Shown piece after piece: positions 1 to 11,418 of a stretch of 64,000 bases of DNA. The stretch covers positions 15,781,867-15,845,866 of the forward strand of contig OU342630.1 of the NCBI GenBank assembly GCA_910589415.1. The letters run 5' to 3'. Position 1 is the stretch's first letter. Each line of letters begins with the position of its first letter. This DNA is from Malachius bipustulatus. Taxonomy: Eukaryota; Arthropoda; Insecta; Coleoptera; Melyridae. Position numbers and translations under genes: made by a program. The notes beneath the pieces are model-generated. The model was not told where the DNA came from. It did no database searches and saw nothing but the letters and a program-made list of their open reading frames with translations.

Positions 1-161
1 TACAGTTTTATGACCTTAATTCGAAACATCAGCTTTTTTTTTTGAAAATCACCTTACTTCTTGGCTGCACGATGTCAATGAACCAGACAACCCTTCGTTT
101 GATTGGTCATGGTATAGGTACTCTACTATATTATGTCAAATAAAAAGGCAAGAATTCAGGT

Positions 162-260
162 CATAAAAGTATAATTTCTTAAATTTGCTAGATTGTCTAC
201 CGGTTTTGGGGCTTACCCATCATCAGGCAAATTGCAAATTTAAGAAATTATACTTTTATG
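162..260. repeat. Small hairpin with ribozyme-like loop
   Basis: Two perfect 27-bp arms (162-188 and 234-260) enclose a 45-base loop. Read on the minus strand, the loop holds CTGATGA, a short GGG/CCC pairing and an A-rich AAAAC segment, an order reminiscent of a decayed hammerhead core. No protein is encoded. It is probably a small mobile or retroelement-derived fragment. Confidence 0.6.
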
Positions 261-518
261 TGAGGAAATACAAAATTGTAATTTTTTTAAATCGAATTTG
301 TGCCTTTTTTATTGACAGACATCCCTTCGGTCAGTTAACAAACGGTACAATACCATCCACCTATCAGTCTTCCAAAGAGATGGGATTTCTGTGCAGCATG
401 TGGCTGGATTGGTCGTGTGGATAACTTCACCCACAATTCAGCTTGTTTAGTATTGCTCGGATAACTTCGGAATTACCGCGTCCGACATGTCGGACGAAAT
501 ATCGCATTGTGTGCAGAC

Positions 519-918
519 GCTCTAATAGTCCAAAAGCTAGCGAAAAAAAAAGTGCAAGGGTTTTAGAAAGGCTGATATAATATACGACAATGAACATTTA
601 CAAACGCAATAAAACTTTCCAGGAATGTGTTGTTCTGTCTGCTTGATCATTGTCTTATATTGTTTGAATATGAAATCAATTAGTATTGTTGTGAATTAAC
701 GTGTTGACAGTTTTTGTCATTAAACAATGAATTTGAAGGGAATTTTCAAATATTTGTTTTTCAAAAACTTTGAAAGCCTTTGAGAAACTTATGTCTCAAC
801 ACCTGGAGTGCTGACTGTACAGTGACTTTTTTCTATGACCAAAATACAGTCTGATATGAAAGTGTCAGCCATTCCAAAACTCTTGCACTTTTTTGTGACT
901 AGCTCTCCGACTCTAAGG
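519..918. repeat. Foldback repeat, about 400 bp
   Basis: The left arm at about 519-578 and the right arm at about 860-918 are imperfect reverse complements. Both contain the stretch AAAAGTGCAAG.GTTTT and a GCTAG. block. The interior is AT-rich without a gene. It looks like a non-autonomous foldback element; no target duplication could be defined. Confidence 0.5.
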
Positions 919-970
919 AAAAGCGTACAAACAAAAATGTGACATAAGAAAAACAAATCCGTATTTAGGC

Positions 971-1102
971 GTAGTTGAACCAGAAATATAACGAAACGAC
1001 TTCTGTCATTTTATCACTTTTTGATTATTGACCTATTGTTGAAGTAATAAAATATGGCTGTTTAACAATTAGATAATTTCGTTATATTTCTTGGTCGACT
1101 AT
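971..1102. repeat. Short inverted repeat
   Basis: Arms of about 26 bp (971-996 and 1077-1102) pair with few mismatches around the shared core AAATATAACGAAA. The loop is about 80 bases and has no coding signal. Confidence 0.5.
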
Positions 1103-3125
1103 TATACTTATTAATATTTGCGTCTGTCTCTAAATTATTTTCTATTAAACTCGCAATTTTGTTGTCTAACTTTTTGAGTTCCATCTTAAATATTGAAGTG
1201 GGCATAATCTTCTGCAGGTTTACCTTCACACACACGTTATAAGTGAAGTCTAAATAATTTCAGTTTGAATTCCATTTTAGTAGGAATAAAGTATCTTTTG
1301 ACGAACGTTCACATTATGGACGTCCTCGCGATATCGATTTTTATTAAATAAGTATGAAGGCGTCTTAGCACTGATAACCCTGTGATACAAGCAAACAGAT
1401 GACAAATTAATATAATCTATTCTTACACTCAACTGCCTTGACCTAAGACTATCTAAGACTGTCAGATTTATCATCAAAGTTTCACAATCCATATACTTAC
1501 CGTCTCAAAAATGAATTCTTTCTTGACACCCTGTATCCCATATAATCAGACCCAGATTTCTAACCCTATCCACTACTTCAACAGGGTCATTATTAATTTA
1601 CAGAGCCATTGGTACGATTTGTACCTCAGTTTACTCCCAAACAGAATAGCTTTGGTCTTGGATGAATTCAAGTGAAGTGAATGAAGCCGAAAAATAAGAT
1701 ACAATGTGTGGCGGTCATTATTAATTATATAGCCATGGCGGATACTCCTGCTCATTGAGATACAATAACGTATGCCAATAATCGTCGAAATGACATATTA
1801 CCTATTCAGTGGACATTGTGGACAATATTAGGATTGTGAGTTCCTTGAACAAAGATCGAAATGAATGTAGGCTGCTCTTGTAGGGGGATAATTCGCAACG
1901 CTCTCTTGTTCAGCAGGAAGGTCTTTCTTGTGAGGGCAGAAGTTTCTCGATAGATTCACACAATATTTGATATTGGAATTAAACAAAATATGATAAGATA
2001 CCAGCAACATGTCCCAACTAACGCACTTCCGCAACTTTCTCTGGACAAGTAATTGATGACGAAATTTCATTGACAGCTGATCATAATAAATTTGTCGCAC
2101 ACTCGAAGATAATGTGTTATAAAAAAAAATGGGAATTTGACAGACACTTTACTGTTTTGTATCTTGGATAAAACTCAAAACTGCGCCATGTTAGGTACTT
2201 ATAATAAATCGTGCAGAACAGCAAAGCTACTGATCCAATATATTTTTAGAGTTTCATTTAAGTAATTATGTACTTACTAAAGTTTGTTTACTATGGTTTC
2301 AAGCAACGCCGAAGCAGTCAAGTAAATAGATGGTCTCAATAATGATTCCAAATTAGATAATTTATTTCATGGCATCAGAAGTTAACGTTAACGGCGTCTT
2401 GCGTTATTTCCACTAAAGCGCCATTGTTTGGACGAATCGACCCAACCGGAGAAATCGAAAACGAACACCAGCAGGAGTATTCCGGCCAGGTATATCCCGG
2501 GATTAAGTATCCTTGGGCTAAATTTCATTTTACTCGTTAAAATATATCACCACGTCAACTTAATGAATCTACTCTCCCTTATCGCTTCTATCCGCTCAAC
2601 AATGAAAGCGCTTCTTTGCTTAATAACATTCGCTTAGATTCGCCCTATGCTGGCAGTATTTCCAGAGCAAGTGTAATATAATGGGAGTGTTGGTATAAAA
2701 TATCGACTTATTTTTAGGTTACAAAAATATCAATAAAAGAGGTAATGACAGCCATCGAAGATATCATGATCATGAAACCTACAAAAAATTATTAATTTAT
2801 TTTCAATAATAAAAAAAAGTGGCTAAAATAAGAAACTCCTGGATCTATAATCAGTAACGACATAATAATATCAGTGTTGGTGACGTTAACCACCAACACT
2901 ACAGACAAGCAAGCAAAAGTGACAAAACTCCTCGTGAAGTTAAAATTCTATGAGGATTTGACAAGTCCACTTGGAAGTGCTCGCTCATGCTGGCAGAACA
3001 TGTGCACCATAATCTATAATAGTTATTATTAGAAGTGAAATTCTTGGTGCAAAACATTAAATTATGAATAAGAGACAAAAAATTCATCACTGATCTCATA
3101 CCAAAGAAAAGAGAAAAACACTGAA
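1103..3125. other. AT-rich DNA without recognised features
   Basis: Only short, unrelated open frames are present, with no recognisable domain, splice-flanked exon or repeat structure. Nothing here supports a gene. Confidence 0.5.
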
Positions 3126-3275
3126 GACATGTATGCATGGCCATTTCGCTCTTGTTGGAGCTCATCGGCATGCAAGTGTAATTCACGATTTTTAAGAACA
3201 GTCCGCCATTCCAAGCGATACAGATCTCGCTACTTGATTACAGATCCCAGAGTTCCATGTGAATCAATGATCGGA
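3126..3275 (+). repeat. Dispersed repeat copy (partner at 59.3 kb)
   Basis: The block containing GGCCATTTCGCTCTTGTTGG, GAGCTCATCGGCATG and a TTCCATGTGAAT segment is matched, diverged, by the palindromic element at 59260-59540. It is a single-armed or truncated copy. The short frame that crosses it is not believed to be coding. Confidence 0.5.
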
Positions 3276-5391
3276 ATACCATTTACGAAAGCGAGGAAAC
3301 AACGTTTGTTTTAAACTTAGTCTTTCTGAACATCCTCCACAACTTTCTGTATACCGTGTCCGCCATTTAGAGATCAGCCCGTATAATAAAATGTGTCTAT
3401 GGAGGAATGAACTAGTTCTCGAAGCCAAAATTAGCAGAGTGGAGCGATAGCGTATTATCTACGGTCAAGACCCATGTTTCCTCTTAAAAAATTTGAATCT
3501 GTGTCACAATTTTTGTCATGTTAAAAAAAATTAAACTGCAATTTTGTACAATGTGGATAAACTTCACGGGATCCTTGTAGAGTCGATATGCAAACGTTTC
3601 CTTGTGGGGAATGTTAAGTAGATGGTCGTATTTGCAAAATATTTTTGGGGGTCGCAATGTTTGTCACGGCGTCGGCCATCTTAAAAAAAATTACAACCGA
3701 TTTTTCATAATAATATAGGTACAAGACTGCCGACAATGTTGGCAGTACGACAGCCGACAATGTACGTAGGTAACTAGCACCTCCATGGAAATATATTGGC
3801 GCTTTCTCCGGGGTGTTCACATTAACGAGGAATTCGACGATAAGCTGCTCTACTACCATTGATAGAATCTTTATATTAAACTTTAAGTTGCAATAATAAA
3901 CTTAAATGACGTAATGTCAGAAAATCCTTACTCGAAATTTCTTACCCATGACGGAACTTTTCGCCATGGGACTTAGAAACTTCACGCAAAAGATGGAAGT
4001 TTAATTTGACTCAATCATAATGCCTGAGATAATTTGGACTAGTGCCTTAATATACAAATTGGGAAAAATTTGAGAAAATGGCCTAAAAATTGTGATTTTG
4101 ATTACTTATTTATTTACTTTATTTTTTCGAGACGTAGGTAAAAAATTTCACGCTAAAGGTGTATTATTAAAATAGCCCGCTTCAAAAAATAAACAATGAT
4201 CGTAATACAGTAACAGCGTGTTTAGCAAGGGGCGTGAAAATTCGAGTGAAAATTGTAAAAGGGGGGATAGCGAAGTCTGAGTAAAATACTTGGGCACAAA
4301 CTAAATTATTATACTTCATCGTTCCTTAAAAATACAGGTGTCTGAGAAAACAGGTGGTACATCTGGATCTCAGAAACCGTGAGATATATGAGGTAGATTA
4401 AATAAGAGAAAAGTTGTGCAATTTCCTGCTTATTGAGAATCGTAAGCTAAGTTTTTGAAAATTCAGTCATTACTGAAATATGATGAAAAACCCGAAAATT
4501 TTATATTTCTTATTTCAAGAGAAAATTTAGTGACCCACAAATAATACTAAAAAGAAGAATTCCCTGGTTCGAGGGCTCATCATAGAGAATCAACAAGAGC
4601 CTTTAAATAGACATAGACGTCGACGTTTTCACGCCATCAATTTTCAGCCAATAAAGTACGAGCATTGCTTACTGTTGCCATGGTTATTTGTGTATTATAT
4701 ATCGGAAATTTTCTCCTGCTGGGGTAAGCTGGAGGGTATTATAGTGGAAATTTTTTGCCGTTTAAAAATAACAACCCGGAACTTTATAAACGTCAACTGT
4801 TGACTGTTGCTGTTATTAATAATCAACCATTGCGTTTTGTTAAAGTTTCTATTATAATTTAATATTAAAGTGATGTTTTCGCGTATTACCACGTATGAAA
4901 TCACGATTCACTATCCAAAAAATGATCTGAAGAAACCTAATTTACCTAATTTAATGATTCTATTTGAAATAGGTAGGTACTTACCTCATTTTTCGGATTA
5001 ACTCACGTCGAATTCGACTTTTTTATCGAGTTCGACCACTTTATCTTTATAATTAATTGTATGGCACTTTTTGTTGCTAAAATACATCTACTGAGCAAAT
5101 CCTTCCGCTTTGGAAAGAATGGCATCTAATCAATACTAATCATACTACTATATTATACCGCAATTGTCAACTTATCATTATCAAAAACCACACTCGGCTG
5201 GTGAAAGTTAAAAACTAAAATTTGTTTTTGACAGCGCTATAACGGCGGCGCGGTTATTAAACGTCAGTTTGGCGTTGTCACGTGATCATGTTACGCCGCC
5301 ATATTACATCGCCATGTCATATTTTTATTTAACAATTAAATTGTAATTTTTCTATTCAAAGCTAATTTTGTTGTGAAATTTTCTTTCGCAA
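3276..5391. other. Intergenic DNA without recognised features
   Basis: AT-rich sequence with scattered short frames only. A locally GC-richer patch near 5230-5300 (GGCGGCGCGG and ACGCCGCC) stands out in composition but encodes nothing I recognise. Confidence 0.45.
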
Positions 5392-5540
5392 ATACCACTC
5401 GAAATCAAATTATACAGGAAATTTTATTCTCGCTCACGAATATTTTAAGAAAATTATCTCTCGCCTTCGGCTCGCGATAATTTTCAAAATATTCGTGAGC
5501 TCGAAAAAATTTTCGGAAATAATTTGACCTCTAGTGGTAT
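5392..5540. repeat. Long hairpin with CTCGCCTTCGGCTCG apex
   Basis: This is an almost complete palindrome. Arms of about 70 bp run from ATACCACT to its complement AGTGGTAT and meet at a short GC-rich loop (CTCGCCTTCGGCTCG, near 5461-5475). The arms contain GAATATTTT and GATAATTTT blocks. The architecture matches the hairpin at 44423-44528. Confidence 0.7.
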
Positions 5541-5559
5541 TACATGTGATAATTCATTA

Positions 5560-5940
5560 TTTTTGTAGGTTAATATAAGTCGTCAAGAGCTATCCATCTG
5601 ACATTTCTAAAGTTTTCAAAGCCAACAAGGTCCACAGTTTTCACTCTTCATCTAAAACATTAAAAAAAAATATTCAAAATTTTATTGTTTTTTCGAAAAA
5701 AAAAGTTTTTTCACCGAATGACATCTTATGACTTTGCATTTGCAATATTGTGATAATATTTATGTTATACATACAATATACATTGTTACCTTATGGTTAT
5801 TTCTGATATTTGGTTAAAGAGAAGTTATTTTTTTCCGAAAAAAAAGGAACAAATGATTTTGATGAATTTTGATTTTCGTTCATTTTTGGAATACCGAATC
5901 ACATGAAAAAACAATAATATGACGACCAGGTTTAGTCGAG
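5560..5940. repeat. Diverged fragment of the 32.9-kb foldback family
   Basis: The order GAGCTAT.C.TCTGAC, then TTTTCAAAGC, a GTTTTTTC-rich tract and a CGAATGACAT block parallels the left half of the palindromic element at 32894-33827. It is degraded and has no clear ends. Confidence 0.4.
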
Positions 5941-5944
5941 GTTA

Positions 5945-6143
5945 AGAAGTTGACACTGAAAACTCTGGTGTCTAGTTGGAAAAAATATGAATTCGACCGT
6001 AGTGTCAAAGAGGCCTTAGTTGTGACCTTAATATTAGTTTGCAATAGCTGTTTTTAGCTTCTTACCCACCCAGCACCCCTATTTCGATTCTCGGTCCCGA
6101 AAATATTGATGAAACTTAGGACACGTGGATGTACATATTTACC
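5945..6143 (-). repeat. Dispersed repeat family A, truncated copy
   Basis: The sequence matches, in reverse, the left part of the copy at 10492-11065: the CACTACGGTCGAATT block, the TTCTTACCCACCCAGCACCC block, the CGGTCCCGAAAA.ATTGATG block and the terminal ACATATTTACC. Only the last 200 bp or so of the repeat are present. Confidence 0.65.
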
Positions 6144-6420
6144 CAGTAACCTAAGAGCATTCCATTCAAAGAAACATAACTTTGATATGTCACTCTCATA
6201 TAGGACACTCTGAACAATCGAACGTTATTTTCAATTATGGGCATTGTAATCCTGTATTTGATTTTGTATTTTTTTTATTCCATCATGCGACTTACAGAAA
6301 CCGACTAGAATTATTCTGCGTGAAATATCAGTTTCATTTACTTTGAAGAAATTAGGAGGTTTTTCAAAAGAAGGCGGAAAATCTCAAGTCAAGGTAAGCT
6401 CTTTAAGCTCTTTAATTTCC

Positions 6421-6659
6421 ATAAAAATCAAAAAGTAAAATAAAATACAAAATCAGAATCACTAGGTTTTATGTTTCACTATATTAAACAATTAAGTCTT
6501 ACAGCTGTTTCGGACTCTCGTCCTTCTTCAGAGACAGTAAAAATATCAAAGACTAAATACAAAAGCAACGCGCAAATCAACATACACAGACTTAATTGTT
6601 TAATATAGTGAAACATAAAACCTAGTGATTTTGTCTTTTATTTTACTTTTTGATTTTTA
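6421..6659. repeat. Foldback with hammerhead-like core
   Basis: The arms at about 6421-6499 and 6588-6659 are reverse complements over 70 bp or more (ACTAGGTTTTATGTTTCACT and its complement). The minus strand of 6500-6537 reads CTGAAGAAGGAC, then GAGA, then GTCCGAAAC. This is the layout of a hammerhead core (CUGANGA, stem II, GAAAC) with one core base changed. It may be a retroelement or retrozyme relic. Confidence 0.55.
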
Positions 6660-6720
6660 TGCATAATGTTTCACCGAGTGATAAGTGACGAATCAATTAA
6701 TTTAATCTTTAATTTCCATT

Positions 6721-6726
6721 TATTTA
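6721..6726 (-). promoter_or_regulatory. Possible polyadenylation signal of the 6.9-9.1 kb gene
   Basis: The minus strand reads AATAAA here, about 150 nt past the predicted stop codon of the terminal exon. The local sequence is AT-rich, so chance occurrence is easy. Confidence 0.3.
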
Positions 6727-6873
6727 TTTTCAAAATAAAATTGCGATGAACATAATTTTAATGAGATATTCTGCACAAATATTAATGAATTAATTGGTGA
6801 ATGAGGTTTCCCAAATAACCTCTAACTGAAAATAGTATTTTTTTCTTTCTCTTAGATAATGATTGAGTCGAAA

Positions 6874-6965
6874 CTAATGAGCGGAGTCGGAAAACTGTGA
6901 GATCACATTCTTTGGAGAGGCTTTTTTCCTCTTATAAAACATAAACCCAATCATTGCTACTGTAA
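6874..6965 (-). CDS. Terminal exon of the 6.9-9.1 kb gene, hydrophobic basic-flanked tail
   Basis: This predicted last coding exon lies 347 nt downstream of the main exon. The minus strand shows a strong 3' splice site (T-rich tract ending TTTTTCAG just before 6965). Joining it to the single leftover G of the main exon opens a frame of exactly 30 codons that ends in TAG at 6874-6876. The new residues begin with a hydrophobic run of about 11-12 (VTVAMIGFMFY), followed by the basic cluster KRKK and a Ser-rich end. The hydrophobic stretch is short for a classical membrane span but could act as a weak tail anchor. The call is inferred from splice signals and phase, not from homology. If the intron is retained, translation would end two codons after the main exon. 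Confidence 0.6.
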
Positions 6966-7312
6966 CTGAAAAATGAATAATTATTAAACAAACAAGAAGT
7001 ATATACCTAAATTAAACTGTTCCGAATTTACCGAAAAATGAGGTTGTTCCCTATCATTGATTCAAAATAATTAGCTTCGCTTGTTTTTCATGCGTAAGAA
7101 GAAGTAAAATACACATAAATTAAGCTACTCCTGTATAAGTGAGTTATTCAAATTACTACGTAAATACAAGAGAACCCCGAATATTCCCTATTAGGGTTGT
7201 TATCCCGAGAACAACCCGAGAAATCACCCAAGTTAGCTAATAAATTCCAAGCGGTATGGGCTAAAGTTAGTATGCAATGGAGTGAATACGAACGGTTATT
7301 GCCTCTACTCAC

Positions 7313-9080
7313 CTAATTTCTTAGCAGGTCTGCGTAACGTCGAGGGTGCCTTTATAATGACTGGCTTGACGAGGTAAGTAATGCTCCTCTTCCTGGACAG
7401 ACAGGACTTCTTCCGGCGCACTAGCCGGCGGCGAGGCACGGACGGCGCGTCCCGGAGACCGCACTCGCCTGGACCGTCGGGACTGATCGTCCCTGAGGCT
7501 CTAGACCCGGGCACACTATCCATTACATATTCATAGTCATCGGGGACCACATCGTAATCGCCTTCCCTTAGACTGATACGGGAGATGCGACCGCTCAAGG
7601 GCTCCGAAACCTCATTGTACTCCCTGGGAAGGCTCTCGTACAGCCCCTCGTCCGCGCTGTCTTCAACGTGGGTGGAATACACCAATCCATCCTCTTGTCT
7701 GAAGTTCCTTATTTCACGCATTCCGGACTTGAACGACTTTTTCCGCGCGACAGTCGCTTTACGTTTTTCCGGAGGCACGAATATCATGGGGTCTAGTTTC
7801 AGACAACGCAGAGATTTGGGCGGCCTACTAATCACGACCTGATAGAGATCATTTCTTGGTGTATTGTTTTTGTTTTTCTTGCTCTTGTTTTTCTTCTTGC
7901 GACTGCTTCTGCGACGAACGGAGCTGCGTTTCGTTTCCAATAAAGCTCCACTGGTACGTTTGAAGTATCCGTCTCTGCTGACTGACAATTTCGGTTTCGG
8001 GCGCTTTTTTCTAAAGAAACCTTTAGAAGCTAGGACAGGTAAACGAGGTTGCTGAAAATCACTAAATTGAGGTCCAGACACAGAAAATGAAAAACCCGAA
8101 TCTTTACTGGAGAACAGACCTGTAGAGACTGTGGTATTACTTGTGTTGGATAAAGTCCTACCAACAGGAGGAGTGGATCTCTTTTGAAGTCTGTTGATTA
8201 CCATCGGATCGTCCTTCAAATCTTTCAATGCACTATCCAGGGAATGATGTGGATGTCCAGATATACCCGCAGGTCGAGGCATTTCCAAACTTCGCGGCGC
8301 CATAACCTGCGGTGCATCCATCCATATCCTCCCGAAGCTTATAGATAAGGAACACATTTCTTCGGTGCCAGAATCTGGAGGTATGAGAGGTTTATCAGAC
8401 TGTCGAGAACGTCTTTTTATAAGGGGAGATTTCTTCACGTCGGAGGAGTCACCCCATGGAAACATTTCAACCGCAGAGTCGTTGCTCTCTTTCCTTTGTA
8501 ATGCTGGACTCGGGGGTTTGGATTGTATCTTTTCAATAGGTTTCGCATGAGTTGGCCTCTTCCTTAAAACCGGTGAAGAAGATAATTGCTTTATGACAGG
8601 CACCGAAGGAACTGTTTCATCGGAAGCTGGTACGTAAATTATTGTCCTTTCAGAACCTTTAAAGCATTTAGAAACCGGAGGATCATTCTTAATCCCCTTT
8701 AACCATTGACAATACGCGATTACGCACTTATCTGGTTGTTTTTTGGTTTCACTTTTTTCCGTTACTTCCACCTGAGTCGCTTTCTTATCATCGCACTCGA
8801 GTTTAGGTTCACTAATCGGAAATTTCACTTTATTCACCTGCGTAGGCTGTTCCACTTTGCTTGAAGTTTCCTGAATCGCACATAACTCCTCTTCAGCGAC
8901 GGTCTGGGTTGCCACCTCTAATTTTGTAATGTGTTTCTTTTTCCCCCTATCTAGGTAACTCTTCCGAATCGAGATGCGTTTGAAAGAATCGCTCCTCTTG
9001 AAGGACGATTCTTTATCCTTCTTATTCTTGCGGCCGCCGCCCATAAAGCGGCGCAAGTTCTCGAAAGTTATGGACCTCAT
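7313..9080 (-). CDS. Unrecognised Ser/Lys/Arg-rich protein, main exon (589 codons)
   Basis: A long uninterrupted minus-strand frame, much GC-richer than its surroundings. I start it at the ATG at 9080, since the frame upstream has no ATG. It ends at a consensus 5' splice site (AG|GTGAGT, GT at 7312-7311), leaving phase 1. The predicted spliced protein is about 619 residues. The N-terminus (MRSITFENLRRFMGGG) is followed by a basic Ser-rich segment with repeated SFKR units. The middle is low-complexity and Pro/Ser-rich. A dense Lys/Arg block near residues 390-410 (RKKKNKSKKNKN) could be a nuclear signal or bind acidic partners. An acidic, Tyr-rich stretch lies near 510-530 (DYDVVPDDYEYV). I see no enzyme domain and no signal peptide. 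The protein looks largely disordered, perhaps a cytoskeletal or membrane-cortex adaptor, but I do not recognise it. It is the only convincing intact host gene in the window. Confidence 0.85.
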
Positions 9081-10491
9081 AGTAGGTGTGTGTTTAATTT
9101 CAAGTAGCACCCGAGTTGGTAGTGTTGGCAGTCGATAGAGGTAGAATTATCAGCTGACAGAAAGACTTGCTGCGGTAGCCCTTAAGCAGGCACGAGGGCA
9201 TGGTGGCTGATGACCGTGAAGGGACCAAATCCATCACAATGGAGTTGATTTTTCACACATCACTTTAGAACTGACAGTGCTAAAACCCTAGGAAAATACA
9301 AAATTATTAATTAGTTGAACCTATTGTTTAATCGATAGCTTTGGATGGATGTTTCTGCTTCATTGGCATGTACTCAGTTGTGAAGAATAGTGCGCGAAAG
9401 GTAAAAATTTAAAGGAGATGTAAAATTAGGTAAAAAAGGTCAATAGTTACTATATTTCTTAAAAGGGTTTGTTCCACTTAAGCTGCTTCTCTTTAAAATG
9501 CCTTGTTGTTTCATAGGTACCCTATTATAACATTATCAGCAATAAAATGCCTGGGGCTTAAATTACCATTTTTGCCCAAGCCTCAAGTGATGAAATAGAT
9601 TAGAACAATAACAACTATTGTTTACTATCGATATTTGTAAATTACGAAGCATTGGAAATCCAGATTTAGCTTCATTTTAACAAATTATTTTCTGCGTTAA
9701 AACTATTGTCTATTTTTTTTTTGTTAATAATTATTATTGTTTATAAGCGCACTACTAGTCAATAGCATTGCTGGGATTATTAACTAACAGACAAATTATT
9801 CAATACACTCATACAATAATGTGCTACCTCGACTCTCTTTCGCACGACTGAGTATGAACATAATAGTGTTTTTGTAATAGAACAAGAACAAACACACTAT
9901 TATCCTATTATAATATCGAATTTATTAGCGTATCTGCATAAAATCCAATTGAATCAATTTTGCGGTTGACTTTAAAAGGTTATCAATTCTTGGAATTGGA
10001 TATCTTTTGTCGTTTACAGAAAGCTAATCTTCCAAAAAACCTCAACTGTAGTCTAATCAAAAGAATAATAATAACTCGTATAAATATTATAGGTACCTGC
10101 CGAAATTATAACAGAGCTGAATATTTTCTTTCTATGAATTGGAGAATAAAATGTGGGGTTATTTTTTCTTTGAGGGGTAATTATTCAGAAACTTCATCAT
10201 ATCACCGATTTCGGTGCAAAACTATGCTAGCAAGTTAGGAGCAGTTCATACTGTTTTTTTTTTTGTTGCTCCTTTTATTGTCTCTACGAGTCGCCTATGT
10301 TTGATGGCGTGAGCAACCCCCATGCGGTTTTTTTTTTGTTCTGTTCAGTTCCCCGTTCTGTCATGTTGCATTTTCAATACAAAATAATGTATAATAGCAT
10401 TAAATTTTAGTTTGATTAAACCACGGTGTAAGATACATATAAGGTGAGTGAAAGAAGTAAGTATGTATTTCAACAGTATAAGCGCGGGATG
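9081..10491. other. 5' flank of the 6.9-9.1 kb gene, otherwise empty
   Basis: Directly upstream of the start codon (9081-9250) the minus strand carries a mixed-composition stretch that is probably 5' untranslated sequence and promoter. No TATA box or upstream exon could be placed with confidence. The remainder is AT-rich and has no recognised feature. Confidence 0.4.
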
Positions 10492-11065
10492 GGTAATTGT
10501 ATACATCCGCGGCTCCTACGTTTCATCAATTTTTTCGGGACCGAGGAGTTAAATAGGGGTGCTGGGTGGGTAAGAAGCTAAAAACAGCCATTGCAAACTA
10601 ATATCAAGGTCACCACTAAGGCCTCTTTGGCACTACGGTCGAATTTCTATTTTTTTTCACTTTCAGGGCAAGGAATATCTTCGAGATTAACAATAGCACA
10701 GTTTTTATTTTGAATTTTGCATTTATTTTGCATTTATATTCCAAAATACGCGACATCGCTCGCTATTATATTCCGACTACGTTTGCATGCCATGTATGTT
10801 GCGTATGTTACCAGACCGGCTCTGGTGTTGATATTACGTGTTTCCGCCGTCCACTCGACACTCTGACCTTGCATGTTTATTGTGATTTTCGCTGTTCTAA
10901 ACAGGCCCGCACTCAGGAAGATCTTCTTTTGATGCCCTTTTGTTCGCTTATCTTTCGTTTGCAAAGCAAATTAATACCTTTCTGGTGTTACTATAGGTAT
11001 ATGTTCTCCACCCCTATATAGATGCCATAGTGAAACTGTAGGAGCCGCGGATGTATATAATGACC
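10492..11065 (+). mobile_element. Dispersed repeat family A, best-preserved copy
   Basis: A 574-bp element with inverted ends of about 34 bp. Both start GGT.ATT.TATACATCCGCG and share the GGCTCCTAC block. Related copies lie at 23349-23930, 56961-57451 (reverse) and 5945-6143 (reverse, partial). Interior landmarks common to the copies are CGGGACCGAGGAG, CACTACGGTCG, repeated TTTGCATTTA, TGGTGTTACTATAGGTA and CCATAGTGAAACTGTA. No transposase is encoded, so it is non-autonomous. No clear target duplication is visible, so the superfamily is unresolved. Confidence 0.75.
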
Positions 11066-11418
11066 TCTTGCTCTTACACGTGCAAATTGGTCATGCGACT
11101 TTATTTTATTTGTTTCTGAATAGGCAAAATTGGGTTGAAAGTGTGTTGTGTCTAATTGTAGAAGTTTATGCGATGAACTACCAAGGGTATTTCATTGATT
11201 AGCATACAAACATTTAAATAATTATCAAATTAGAACATAAGAGCACACGTTTATCAGTGAATATGCGTGAATAATTCATCATCATTCGCTTGCCAGAGTG
11301 AAGGGATCAGCAGAACAAAACATTGCAAAAGGACTGCCACCAGGCACCTGGGTCAGCATTGGGTTATGTGACGATATCTACTCGCGCTTACACAACACTT
11401 CCGGTTATACCAGAAGTG

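Noticed and set aside
4560..4580. GGTTCGAGGGCTC considered as a tRNA T-arm
   Set aside because: No matching acceptor, D-arm or anticodon arm could be folded around it.
7585..8550. Plus-strand frames opposite the main exon of the 6.9-9.1 kb gene
   Set aside because: They are shadows of the long minus-strand coding exon and lack independent start context or domains.
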